A DNA stretch of 64,000 nucleotides. Origin: Brachypterus glaber. Its lineage: Eukaryota > Arthropoda > Insecta > Coleoptera > Kateretidae. The notes under the pieces were generated by a model that made no database searches, had not been told where the DNA came from, and saw only the letters and a program-made list of their open reading frames with translations. Position 1 is the stretch's first letter. Every line of letters starts with the position of its first letter. Location of the stretch: assembly GCA_958510825.1 (NCBI GenBank), contig OY294047.1:45615365-45679364 (forward strand), given 5' to 3'. The translations under genes and the position numbers were made by a program. Of this stretch, positions 1-9,045 are shown piece after piece.

Positions 1-875
1 TTTCCGACATTTTTAAACGTCTCGTCTTCGCCGGTAATTATTACTTTTACATGAAAGTAGACTAATAAGCTTATAAGACGATGATTTTTAATCTAATTCC
101 GATTGGTTTTTAATTAATTTATTATTTATAATTATTATTAATTAAAAACTATACCTACTAGGTAATTAAAAAATAATACGGTTCCACAGCGCTTACTTTC
201 TCGATCGACTTCACCAAATTCCGTCTCACAGCAAGACTTTTTATTTTGATTTTAAGGGTACAAGTAGATTTTCTTTGGATCAATTCGATCCAACATTTCG
301 TTTGGACTTTTTGAAATGATCTACCCCATGAACGTAGAAAATATTTAACTGCTGTTGGCTTTTTGAGGTTAGATTTATCGTATGTCATGTAATTTTGTCT
401 TCGTCAAGAGGAAAATATTATAGAAATAGATTTGAACGTAAAATGACTTGCTACGTGGATTTATTTATAATTTTATTCGTTTTAAACAAAATATTTGGGT
501 AGCGTCTGTTCGCAAAAATGACGTTGTCAAATTCTTTCCTGGCGCTGGCATTTCGCGGCAAACGTGCTGCGGAAGCATGTCGAAGCTCTCAGAACGTGTC
601 TTAAATCCTTAACAAATTCCCTTAATTTCCCTTATTTACAAAATTCTACCCCTATTCTAAGAGGATTTACACCAAAATTCCACTGCAAAATTTCCCTCAA
701 TCCTCAATTGAAACTTTTTTGTCCGCAGACAAAGAAGAAACCTCGGAAGAAACATACTTCTTAAATTGTATGGTAGAAACATACTTCTCTATGGTATAAC
801 CGCGGTTATTGTGCTTAAATACCTTTGAGATATTTAGTTTCAATTGCCAGCACATGTGCTGCCAATCTACATATT
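1..875. other. AT-rich sequence, no supported gene
   Basis: I see no recognisable coding sequence or complete mobile element. Short open frames on both strands have low-complexity translations and no splice context. The right edge, from about 876, begins the similarity to the 5' flank of the duplicated LRRC23 exon. A 5' untranslated exon of LRRC23 could lie here, but nothing identifies it. Confidence 0.4.
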
Positions 876-1345
876 TATTTGTCTCTATAAATGTCTCTTT
901 TTCAGTCAAATTTAACATCAAAAAGAAACGACAGAAGAGGAGCTAATTGGTGAAGATGCTTTGGGCCACCCAGCAGAATACAAAACTACACCAGCCGTTA
1001 TTTTCTACCAGACCGAAGCAACAATCAAAGACAAAAAACTTACCTTCGAAAAAGCTTCAAAATGTCTCGGAACTCTAGGAAAAGACGAAAGTGGAATTCG
1101 CTACGCTTACTTAATGTTACCCGCTACTGATAGAAAACTCACAGAGATCTCCACTGTGTTAAATTTCAACCATGTTTTGTTTCCGGATGTCAGTGGTAAC
1201 TATTTGACTTTAGAAAATCTTCAAGTAGTTTCAAAAATGCCTTTCTTGGTGCTTCTGAAGGCAGAGTGGAATAGAATAGAATCAGGAGCTTTGGAAACTA
1301 AGTTTTACTAGATTGCTTGAAACTAAAAAGAGCAAGGTTGCTGGC
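876..1345 (+). pseudogene. Truncated tandem copy 1 of LRRC23 coding exon 1
   Basis: Positions 937-1310 match the true first coding exon (1951-2485) closely, from the acidic N-terminus through the first leucine-rich repeats. The start position reads ACG instead of ATG. After the codons for SGALET the copy jumps to a short tail and a stop at 1309-1311. Relative to the intact exon, about 77 bp are missing around that junction and the downstream repeats are absent. The flank (tttgtctctataaa..., then gtcaaattt) matches the flanks of copies 2 and 3, so the duplicated unit includes upstream sequence and is about 500 bp. I judge this a non-functional partial duplicate. A role as an alternative 5' exon is less likely because no donor site or start codon is evident. 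Confidence 0.8.
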
Positions 1346-1374
1346 ACGTATCTACTAAAGAATCTTTACTATTT

Positions 1375-1860
1375 ACTTGTCTCTAAAAACGCATATAAAA
1401 CTTTTTAAGTCAAATTTGACACTGATTAAAAATGGCAGAAAAGGAACAATTCGGTGAAGATGCTTTGGGCCACCCAGAAGGATACAAAACTACACCAGCC
1501 GTTATTTTCTACCAGACTGAAGCAATAATCAAAGACAAAAAACTTACTTTCGAAGAAGCTTCAAAATGTCTCGGAACTCTAGGAAAAGACGAAAGTGGTA
1601 TTTGCTACGCTTACTTAATGTTATCCGTACTGATAGAAAGCTCACAGAAATCTCCACCGTCTTAAATTTCAACCATGTTTTGTTTCTTGATGTCAGCGGT
1701 AACTATTTAAATAGTTACAATTGAATTTAGACAATCTTCAAGTAGTTTCAAAAATGTCTTTCTTGGTGCTTCTGAAGGCTGAGCGGAATAGAATAGAATC
1801 AGGAGCTTCGGAAACTAAGTTTTACTAGATAGCTTGAAACTAAAAAAAAAACAAAGTTGC
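1375..1860 (+). pseudogene. Truncated tandem copy 2 of LRRC23 coding exon 1
   Basis: The ATG at 1432 is intact and the first ~60 codons match the real exon. A single missing base (ttatccgtactg against ttatccgctactg) then shifts the frame and ends the ORF at 1665. Further on, about 14 extra bases are inserted next to aactattta. The copy ends with the same internal deletion and tail as copy 1 (ggaaactaagttttactag). The shared deletion indicates that copies 1 and 2 descend from one already truncated unit. The spacer (gctggcacgtatctactaaag) recurs between copies 1-2 and 2-3, which defines a ~500-520 bp tandem unit. Confidence 0.85.
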
Positions 1861-1950
1861 TGGCACGTATCTACTAAAGTATCTTTACTGTTTACTTGCC
1901 TCTAAAAACGTATATAAAACTTTTTAAGTCAAATTTGACACTGATCAAAA

Positions 1951-4900
1951 ATGGCAGAAGAGGAGCAATTTGGTGAAGATGCTTTGGGCCACCCAGAAGA
2001 ATACAAAACTGCACCAGCCGTTATTTTCTACCAGACTGAAGCAATAATCAAAGACAAAAAACTTACTTTCGAAGAAGCTTCAAAATGTCTCGGAACTCTA
2101 GGAAAAGACGAAAGTGGTATTCGCTACGCTTACTTAATGTTATCCGCTACTGATAGAAAGCTCACAGAAATCTCCACCGTCTTGAATTTCAACCATGTTT
2201 TGTTTCTTGATGTCAGTGGTAACTATTTAACTTTAGACAATCTTCAAGTAGTTTCAAAAATGCCTTTCTTGGTGCTTCTGAAGGCTGAAAGGAATAGAGT
2301 AGAATCAGGAGCTTTGGAAACTATGCCCTATTTGCAAGTTTTGGACTTTAATAGAAACCAGATCAGAGAAACCAACGATATCAACCAACCGCTTTTAGAT
2401 TGCTTGGAGTTAAATTATAATTTAATTTATATTATACAGTTTGAATCTGAGAGGTTGGAGAATTTGAAACAGCTTGAACTAAGGGGTAAATATTATTAAT
2501 ATTTTTAGGCAGAATACTCGATTAACAAAATTGTAATAATTTACTATTCCTTAAAACTACTTTTGCTTGATTAATGTAGTCGTCCAATCGAAGTGACTGA
2601 TCGATTTCGTGCTTGTTAGAACTTTCAGAGCCACATACCGGTAGAATGACAACTACGAAAATCAAATAGTTGTAAGGAACAAATTGAGTGTGACGTCACA
2701 AAGAAGGGGTGACTTTGTCAACATGTGTGACATGGAGGGAGGGTGTTCTTAAATCACCTAAAAAAGTGTGACGTATTTTATGGACGACCCCTTGGTAGCA
2801 CAACTACGAAAATCAAATCTTTCCCATATATCCATGTAGGGTAAAAAAATAGTTGTAAGGAACAGTAATAACTGTTATATTACGTCACACTTTTTTAGGT
2901 GATTTAAGAACACCCTCCCCCCATGTCACACATGTTCACAAAGTCACCCCTTCTTTGTGACGTCACACTCAATTTTACTAAAAAAAAATTTTTGTTCTCG
3001 CGGTGGAAGAGGAGCAGTTACTGCTGGAATTTTGCTTGTAGCGTTCTTGATGTAAAATAATGAAACAATGTAGCCTTTTTTCGTAGCGGCTTGAAGCAAT
3101 TTTTTGGTTTCTCGTTCCGTATCTTCAACAACGGTTTTTCCTTTTTTGAGGTTAAGCCACAATTTATTAACTTCTATTTGCACAGTTATTTTGATTTTCC
3201 GGGATGCGCTTTACCATAAGCTTCACAGAGCTTATTGTACAAAGAACCGAAATCCGACATGACTGTCTTTGATATTCAACTTTTATCGCGAAATATAACA
3301 CTGCGAATTCACAATTTGTCAGTGCTCCATCTTACGGTAAAATCATGAAGCAATTACGACCGCAAAAATATGAATCGATAGATTCAAGAATTCTAAAAAA
3401 TTCTGCTTATCAGAATGTAAAAAAGTCATTTTGAGTGGGTCAATAAATTTTTTGGTGTGCTTCGTCACAGATACCTTTCCCTTTCCCTTTCCTCCAAAGG
3501 CGTGACGTATTTTATGGACGACCCCCAATATGTGGCTGATCAGAAAGTTATTTATGCGCCTTCGCCAAAATTGCAAACAATAATCACAAGCGCCTAATTG
3601 CAGCTTTCTGTGCAAGAGTTTGTTTTGGATTTTTCTTGGTTTGGACTTTTTTTTTAATGAGGGGGCCTTGGTTTACGTTAACGTTGGTTTGGCGTCTGTT
3701 TGGTGTTTTTTTTTTGTAAAAAATTGTTTTTTATTTAAAATAACATATTGAAAAACGTTCAGCGCATGCGCAGTTTGTCAAAGCGCGGCATAAAGAGTTG
3801 CACATAAGCGCTCCTCAATAATCCAGTACTTATATCTGCCCAAATACATCACAATCAATAAATTTTCAGGTAATCACCTTCTGGATATTAGTGGCTCCTA
3901 TCCAGTATCAGTCGAAAAACTTTACATCGCCGACAATAAAATAAAGAAAATTGATCCATACGACTTCTCAAAATTAATAAATTTAAAAATTCTCCATTTG
4001 AGGGACAACCTTTTACGAAAACTAAACGGTTTCTCCGCAGAATTGGTTAATCTGAATTATCTAAATGTTAGAAACAACAAGATAACGAAGTTAAGGCAGT
4101 TCAGAAAACTGCAATGTTTGCCAAACTTAGAAATATTAATTATAAACGGGAATCCGGTTTGTGGTGATGAACTGGGAGAAAAGGGCGAAGACAGAGGAGA
4201 AAAGCAGGAAGAGGAGGAGTTTGGGGAAGATGGACCGCAAATTAAAGCTGATCCAAATAGAATCGGTTAGTAATAAATTAATATACCGTGCGATTATAAA
4301 GTGCCGAACACTTTTTAATGCAAAACTGGCATTAGCGATGAGTAAAATGCGTTTTACTGGCCACCGAGCTGTTGTACATAGCAATCACATGGGCTTGTCG
4401 CGCACAACTCTAACAGAGGCGTGGCTTCAAACGAAGAGTATTTTCTTTTCAAACTGTTCGGCACTTTATAATCGCACTGTATATCACAAAAGGTACGGCG
4501 AAAAATGTGAAAAAAATAATGTCATTTGGTTGCCCTATCCCCTATTTCTTATCCAAGTTTCCAGTTAATATTGTTTTTTAGAAAAATCTAGATGGGGATA
4601 CATAAACCAGATTTGTAACTTTTGACATTGGAAATGTCTTATGGCTCGAAACCCATGAATTTTTGTCATGATTTTTGTTACGATTTTTCTCACCATTTTT
4701 GTCATCAAAAGCGTTACCATAGGCCACAGAACACAGGCCATAGGCCACACGCTATAGGCCAATTGTTGATAATCGTCAATGAATTCCATAATACATTACA
4801 TTACATTTTTGTTTAACCTCGTACTATTCTACTTAATTAAGCATCCCCTAAGTCAAGGACTTGTGTGGGCTAGTAGTAGAGGGAACCACCGGCTTTAATT

Positions 4901-5435
4901 GACTTTCGAACCAATTTATAGGAAGTGTCCGCTTCACTTACGCCTTCGCCAAATTCCAATTATTAATTAACTGAAAAAGCCAAATCGGCGCGGGTGAGAA
5001 TCGAATTCACGCTATTTGGGTAGTAAACTCGTCAAGTACGATGCGGTAGCCCACTACACCAATCCTCCCATACATTTTTTATGCCTCTCGTTTTTCTAAT
5101 TTAATAAAAAATCCGCTGAATTTTTTGTATCTATCTTAAGATCTCTGCCACATCTTTACAATCTTAACATCCATTTTTTTATTTAAGGGTTACTGGTTCT
5201 ATTGCCAAACCTTAAAAGAATAAACAAAGAACTCGTGACATTAGAAGAACGCGAAATAGCTTTGGAAGTGAAGGAAGAAAAGTTGAGAGAAATACTGGAG
5301 GAATATAGCAGTGACGAGGAAACGGAGGTACCCACGACGACTGATTTCACCACAGACTTCACAACTAGTGACACTGGAGGAGAAACCAATGCAGAGGAAG
5401 AGGATGAAAGTGAAGAGGACATTGAAGAAAATTAA
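1951..5435 (+). CDS. LRRC23: LRRC23-like leucine-rich-repeat protein, three coding exons
   Basis: Join 1951-2485, 3870-4265 and 5188-5435 (392 residues). Junctions are phase-consistent: donor GTAAAT at 2486, acceptor TTTTCAG ending 3869; donor GTTAGT at 4266, acceptor TTTAAG ending 5187. The protein has a short acidic N-terminus (1-25). Leucine-rich repeats of the LxxLxLxxNxI type follow from about residue 60 to 285 (for example LKILHLRDNLLRKL and LNYLNVRNNKITKL). A cap containing LLVLLPNLKRINKE aligns with the vertebrate LRRC23 end (VQMPYLERLDKE), then comes a charged, acidic C-terminal tail (about 325-392). The match is collinear with LRRC23 throughout. In vertebrates LRRC23 belongs to the axonemal radial spoke of cilia and sperm flagella, so a flagellar role here is inferred. 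An acidic insertion (ELGEKGEDRGEKQEEEEFGE and following residues) precedes the cap and is absent from the human protein. Two partial exon-1 copies lie upstream. Confidence 0.88.
2575..2795. mobile_element. Partial DNA element in LRRC23 intron 1
   Basis: The segment ends with GTGACGTATTTTATGGACGA followed by CCCC at 2768-2792. The same terminus recurs at 3502-3526. Positions 2687-2775 are repeated in inverted orientation at 2880-2975 (motifs gtgacgtcacaaagaagg and tcacctaaaaaagtgtgacg). This looks like one end of an inverted-repeat element; the other terminus is missing or diverged. Confidence 0.6.
2878..3527 (-). mobile_element. Second member of the same element family, with ORF remnant
   Basis: It begins with tacgtcacacttttttaggt, inverse to the repeat at 2775, and ends at the cggacgacccc-type terminus near 3526. 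On the minus strand a broken reading frame starts around 3260 (MSDFGSLYNKLCEAYGKAHP), meets stops near 3185, and continues as EVNKLWLNLKKGKTVVEDTE... to about 2950. It resembles a small element-encoded DNA-binding-type protein, but I do not recognise the family. Together with 2575-2795 it fills most of LRRC23 intron 1. Confidence 0.55.
3588..3815. mobile_element. MITE with ~10-bp target duplication, copy 1
   Basis: The termini aagcgcctaattgcagc and gttgcacataagcgctcct form imperfect inverted repeats of about 25 bp. The flanks are caataatcac (3578-3587) and caataatcca (3816-3825), an aged 10-bp duplication with 8 matching positions. A second family member at 24791-24957 has an exact 10-bp duplication. 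Copy 1 carries about 60 extra internal bases. It sits in LRRC23 intron 1, 55 bp before exon 2. Confidence 0.75.
4285..4486. mobile_element. Tc1/mariner-type MITE in LRRC23 intron 2
   Basis: Inverted termini of about 24 bp share gtgcgattataaagtgccga on the left and its complement on the right. Both ends abut TATA/TA, consistent with a TA target duplication. The ~200-bp body has no coding capacity. It begins about 20 bp after the exon-2 donor site. Confidence 0.7.
4785..5068 (-). mobile_element. tRNA-derived SINE, family A, copy 1
   Basis: Read on the minus strand, the head at 5067 has a pol III A box (TGGTGTAGTGG) and a B-box-like GAATTCGATTC. A ~200-bp body follows and ends in short repeats of tgtaa. 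The sequence atacatt flanks both ends (near 4790 and 5068), a probable target duplication. It lies in LRRC23 intron 2. A second copy at 23265-24388 was split by another element. It is a SINE rather than a tRNA gene because the cloverleaf is degenerate and the unit is dispersed. Confidence 0.75.
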
Positions 5436-5452
5436 TAGAATAATTTGTTATA

Positions 5453-6117
5453 CAGGGTGATCAGTAACTGCCATACCAAAATTTAAGAGGTGAACGTACA
5501 TCAAAAAATATGAAAAAAAGTTTTTCTAAAGGTTGGTCCGGAAATGAGCCCTAAGGAAGCTACGGCCCTTCGAAGATGACATATTGAATGGGGAACAAAA
5601 AAAAGCATCAATAAAATTTTAATGCTGCAGGGTCAATCTTTATTTAAAACTGAGCAAAAAAGTATTCTTTGCCAAAACACCTAAATTTAATACTAAAGGA
5701 GTAATAGCCTTTTAAAAAGTAACGTTTTTTGGTGGCACAAAATGTTACTTACTCTTAATTGCATTTTTTTGAAAACGGTTGCTCCTACAGTGTTACACTA
5801 TATAACATTTTTTATGTATTTTTAAACATAAAAAATGTGTTAAGCCTAATACATTTTTCCGTCTAGGGACGCCTCAAAAAAATAAATTAACATAAACTTA
5901 TTGCCCCTATTGTTACTAGTATACATGTAAAAGCTCGTCGCTCTAGCTTAAAGGGTACCAGAGTTATTAATTAAAAACCTTATTTTTATTACAATTTTAA
6001 AGGGCTCTAGCTCCCTTAGGGTTCATTTGCGGACCAACGTTTAAAGGAACTTTCTTTGATATTTTTGGATGCAGAATCACCTCTTAAATTTTGGCATGGC
6101 AGTTATTGATCACACTG
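5453..6117. mobile_element. CAGGGTG-family foldback element just after LRRC23 stop
   Basis: The left terminus cagggtgatcagtaactgcc and the right terminus, read inversely, cagtgtgatcaataactgcc continue in inverted similarity for over 40 bp. TA flanks both ends (5451-5452, 6118-6119), as in Tc1/mariner-type insertions. Inner sections are also inverted, for example the match between ggaaatgagccctaaggaag and ctcccttagggttcatttgc. It has no ORF. Related elements are at 10983-11503, inside 54118-56511, and at 63798 to the window end. It starts 17 bp after the LRRC23 stop, so it is probably part of that gene's 3' untranslated region or displaced its original polyadenylation site. Confidence 0.8.
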
Positions 6118-6202
6118 TATTTAAAAATTAACAAGTATAATTTTACTAAAATATTTGTCTTTTTCCCTAGAAACCTTTTTATTTATTATTGATTATTTCA
6201 TA

Positions 6203-6328
6203 AATAAACATGAATGGGAGCACTCAAATACTTGATTTTAAGCTCTATTTTTATTATAGGGGTTATAAATATTTCTCTAAGTGTATGTACTACAGTAATA
6301 GATGCAGCCGGCACAAGTTATAAATAAA
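6203..6328 (+). terminator. Candidate polyadenylation signals for LRRC23
   Basis: AATAAA occurs at 6203-6208 and again at 6323-6328. These are the nearest strong hexamers after the LRRC23 stop beyond the foldback insertion. Assignment is by position only. Confidence 0.35.
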
Positions 6329-6491
6329 CCCACTCTCTTAACTACAAATGTGTTTTTTTTCTTAATTTTTTAATCAAATGCAGGTCAGACAGTCTATACT
6401 GCCCTGCAAAGCCTAAATGTCGCATCTGACAGTTTTTAACAGAAAAAGAGAAAATAATTACAACGCATAAAAATAGTAAGATATATAAAAT

Positions 6492-6836
6492 ATGATAAAA
6501 AATATATTTTCTAGAACATATCTTTTTTATTTTAAATATGACAGAATTCTCTCTCATTCAGAAAAAAAACAACTGGAAAAACTACTAACAAACAGAAACC
6601 TTACTACGATGTTTAAATTTCATTTAAAATCTAAATATATTCAGCAAAATAAACATGTGTTGGATAAGGGACAAAATTCAGTAATGGGAGAAAATATGTC
6701 TCTAGCTCCAAAAAAATTAAATATGGACTTTTTGTGCAATTTAGTTAATGAAATGTCTACAATATTAACTGGTTTTGATACTCAGTTACTAATAGCTTCT
6801 ATAAATATCGTCTGTTTTGAAAATCTGATATATTAA
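6492..6836 (+). CDS. Unassigned 114-codon ORF, possibly element-derived
   Basis: I do not recognise the product. A reasonable acceptor (tctctctcattcag) at about 6561 would make an exon reading KKQLEKLLTNRNLTTMFKFH and onward to the stop at 6836. The translation is charged and protein-like but has no known motif. The first of a cluster of ACGACGGTCCC motifs lies 10 bp downstream, and these recur up to 7560, so the ORF may belong to a decayed transposon. No partner exon could be joined with confidence. Confidence 0.25.
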   Translation: MIKNIFSRTYLFYFKYDRILSHSEKKQLEKLLTNRNLTTMFKFHLKSKYIQQNKHVLDKGQNSVMGENMSLAPKKLNMDFLCNLVNEMSTILTGFDTQLLIASINIVCFENLIY

Positions 6837-6839
6837 CCT

Positions 6840-7565
6840 AAAAACGTAACGACGGTCCCTTGTCTCCCGCAACCTTTTTTTGACATACAATCCATATTTG
6901 TATGTAGATTACCTTAATTGAACTTTGCAAAATATTTTTTAGTTAATCTAAGAACTGTTAACTTACGTCATAAGACTTATTTACTTGGAAAATCTTATAC
7001 TGGTTTGAATAAAGAAAATAATAACTTATGTCTCCCAATTTAAATCGAGCGCTTCTTATATTAGTAAAATCCGACACTGCTAGATATTATCTTAATTGTT
7101 TATAATTATATCTCAGACTAAACATTTTAGATTTGTACAATAACATATACAATACCTAACCTCAAATTTGCAGGAACTGATCTCAAAGACCTTGATCCAA
7201 ATCCCACTAATTGTATCTAAACGCAACGACGGTCCCTTGTAACGACGGTCCCCACGAAAAGGAACCGTTGTTGCTAACATAGGGAACGTCGTTACATATT
7301 CGAAAAATTATGCAAATTTTTACTCTGTTAACATTGTTCTTTCTAAAACTCTTGCAGAATAAAGAAATGAATATATTCCAAACTCAAAAAAAAAACAAAC
7401 AATATAATGCCTAAAATTAATCTTAGAGAAAGCCAATTGGATGAAAATATAAAAACTATATAAAAACTATTATATTAAAAATATTAATTTTATTTTTAAA
7501 TTGAGAAATTTGGTCCCGTTGCTAAGAACAACGGTCCCTATAAAAAAATAACGACGGTCCCTCTA
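6840..7565. repeat. Cluster of ACGACGGTCCC motifs
   Basis: The motif aacgacggtccc occurs at about 6849, 7224, 7238 and 7551. Related inverted or diverged forms are ggaaccgttgttgctaac and gggaacgtcgttac near 7262-7295, and gttgctaagaacaacggtcc near 7518. Spacing and orientation vary, as in subterminal transposase-binding arrays. An exon-like stretch (TDLKDLDPNPTNCI then stop) follows an acceptor near 7174, but no linked exon is evident. Confidence 0.45.
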
Positions 7566-7877
7566 AGAATAATAAAATTGTTGCTAATCAACTGTATGTA
7601 CAACCCTCTTGGATTTGATCTTTTATTACAATATGAAGAATAACTATGACAATTTTTTCTTTTTTCAATATATTTTTTTTAATTTATAATTATTAAACCA
7701 ATTTATACCATTATTAAATTTTATCCCATAAAGTATTGTGCGGTAGTATTGTGCGTACCGAATTCGCTTAAACGGACACCCGCGAATTAAGTAACATTAC
7801 CAACTGAAAAATTAACGCATTCAGCCTTGACAGGCCTAGAACTTAACTTACTAGTAAATAACTATTATTCATTTCAG

Positions 7878-8033
7878 GTACGACTGTTATGCTTAACAGA
7901 GCAGTATAGGCTCGGTCTCTGCAAAAAGCAAGCACTAATCGCGAAAAGACATAAACTAAAAGATTTACTGTCAAGTAATATTTCTGAGAAAACGCACAAT
8001 AAGCCTCTCAAGGTATCGGGGTCAGACGATTAA
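7878..8033 (+). CDS. Candidate terminal coding exon of unknown gene
   Basis: An acceptor (attcatttcag) ending at 7877 is followed by an open frame reading VRLLCLTEQYRLGLCKKQAL and on through KRHKLKDLL, ending GSDD and a stop at 8031-8033. AATAAA overlaps the stop (8032-8037), giving a compact acceptor, coding, stop and poly(A)-signal arrangement. The frame stays open upstream to 7827. I do not recognise the protein and cannot identify upstream exons. It could be the last exon of a gene with long introns, or an element remnant, since repeats surround it. Confidence 0.35.
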   Translation, partial: VRLLCLTEQYRLGLCKKQALIAKRHKLKDLLSSNISEKTHNKPLKVSGSDD

Positions 8034-8157
8034 TAAATAATGATTTGTGGTCTTTAGGGCGGTCCAACACCTTTCAATTTTTAGCACTGACTCATTGCCA
8101 ATGAGCGTATGGCTCTAAAACCGTTTGAAACGGCTACCAAAAATATAGAACGGTCAT

Positions 8158-8352
8158 TTATAGAGATAAGGAATAAAAAGGGCCCCAGAATACTACCCTG
8201 TGGACGCCTGATTCACATAGTAGTTTTTACCAGTTTGACTCCTCCCAGACGGATATGTTTTCAACCATTTAAGTGCAGAACCATAAGCATATAATTTATT
8301 AAGTGGAACTTTACGATTTGCTGTATCAAATGCTCTAGAAAAGTCATAAAAA
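8158..8352 (-). pseudogene. Non-LTR retrotransposon reverse-transcriptase fragment
   Basis: The minus strand reads DFSRAFDTANRKVPLNKLYA, then YGSALKWLKTY and, after an in-frame stop, YSGALFIPYLY. This is the Jockey/CR1-type RT core: DFSKAFD (first catalytic aspartate block), the ALKWFxSYLSxR stretch, and a decayed QGSILGPLLF block. The catalytic YxDD block is not present. Only about 65 codons survive, with at least one stop, so it is dead. Confidence 0.7.
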
Positions 8353-8399
8353 AAACAAATGTTTGTAATCTATTGTCAAAAATTTGTAGTAATAATAGT

Positions 8400-8525
8400 A
8401 TATTGTTTCTTAAGAGGAAAAGTGAAGCTTTTTTTACTAGTCAGTAGAATTTACGGACGACGCGAAGCGGAGTCCGGAAACTACAGACGAGTAAAAAAGC
8501 ACTTTTCCTCTGAGTGAAACATACT
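8400..8525. repeat. Hairpin terminus with GC-rich loop
   Basis: The arms gtttcttaagaggaaaagtg and cacttttcctctgagtgaaa pair across a loop containing gacgcgaagcgga, with intermediate pairing of actagtc and gacgagt. The same structure, partly deleted, ends the related copy near 47540-47610. It abuts the recombinase-like fragment 8582-8788. Confidence 0.65.
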
Positions 8526-8581
8526 GTTTTTTCTTCAAGCATCCTATATATTTTTTTTAAATATTAATTTTTGAATTTAAT

Positions 8582-8788
8582 TTATTCAGTAATAAAGTAT
8601 GTTTTTTTTATTAAAATAGGCCAATAACCCTTTCGAAATAAACTTAAACCTTCCTTAGCGCATTTTAATTTTTTTTCGTAGGCTAAATCGTACACTTTTC
8701 GCGATTTCGATGGTAACTTCTCTAATGTAGCATTTGCAATTTCGGAGAGATTTGTAGGTGTATAAACCATATATTCTTCTTCAATCAT
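8582..8788 (-). pseudogene. Crypton-like tyrosine-recombinase N-terminal fragment
   Basis: The 68-codon frame includes EKLPSKSRKVYDLAYEK, the LPxKSRKxYExxYExF signature found at the start of Crypton-type tyrosine recombinases and their domesticated relatives in insects. The expected continuation (SENVLLAYF-type) is only weakly present as LSLFRKGYWPIL, and there is no catalytic R-H-R-Y part. A second copy at 47283-47470 carries stops. The sequence 8460-9040 matches 47036-47600 in inverse orientation, so this is a dispersed non-autonomous element that kept part of the ORF. Confidence 0.5.
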
Positions 8789-9045
8789 TTTTAATCAATT
8801 TCACACAAGGTTTTTACACAGAATCTCGAGTCAACCACCTGTTTACATAATAAACAAAGAAGTTTGAAGTATGGCTCTTATCAAAGTCAAAGAGTGCTGC
8901 CGCCAGTGGTGGTTTTGCTAACTAACTTTTTTTACGGCGTACAATGAACTCATTTTTTTACTTTAAAAAAATAGATCACTTCTAACTAGTGTGTTCAGTT
9001 ATAATAATGAACATTTTAGTACGCTTGAAGAAAATATGTTCGTGG

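Noticed and set aside
1432..1665. Second functional LRRC23 paralogue
   Set aside because: The frame breaks after ~65 codons through a one-base loss and the remaining repeats are absent.
4161..4568. 135-codon open frame overlapping LRRC23 exon 2
   Set aside because: It is out of frame with the clear LRRC23 reading frame and continues through a MITE in intron 2.
4985..5068. Possible tRNA gene
   Set aside because: A and B boxes are present but the cloverleaf is poor and the sequence is the head of a dispersed SINE with a second copy at 24388.
8109..8294. + strand ORF of 61 codons
   Set aside because: It is antisense to a clear reverse-transcriptase fragment on the minus strand.
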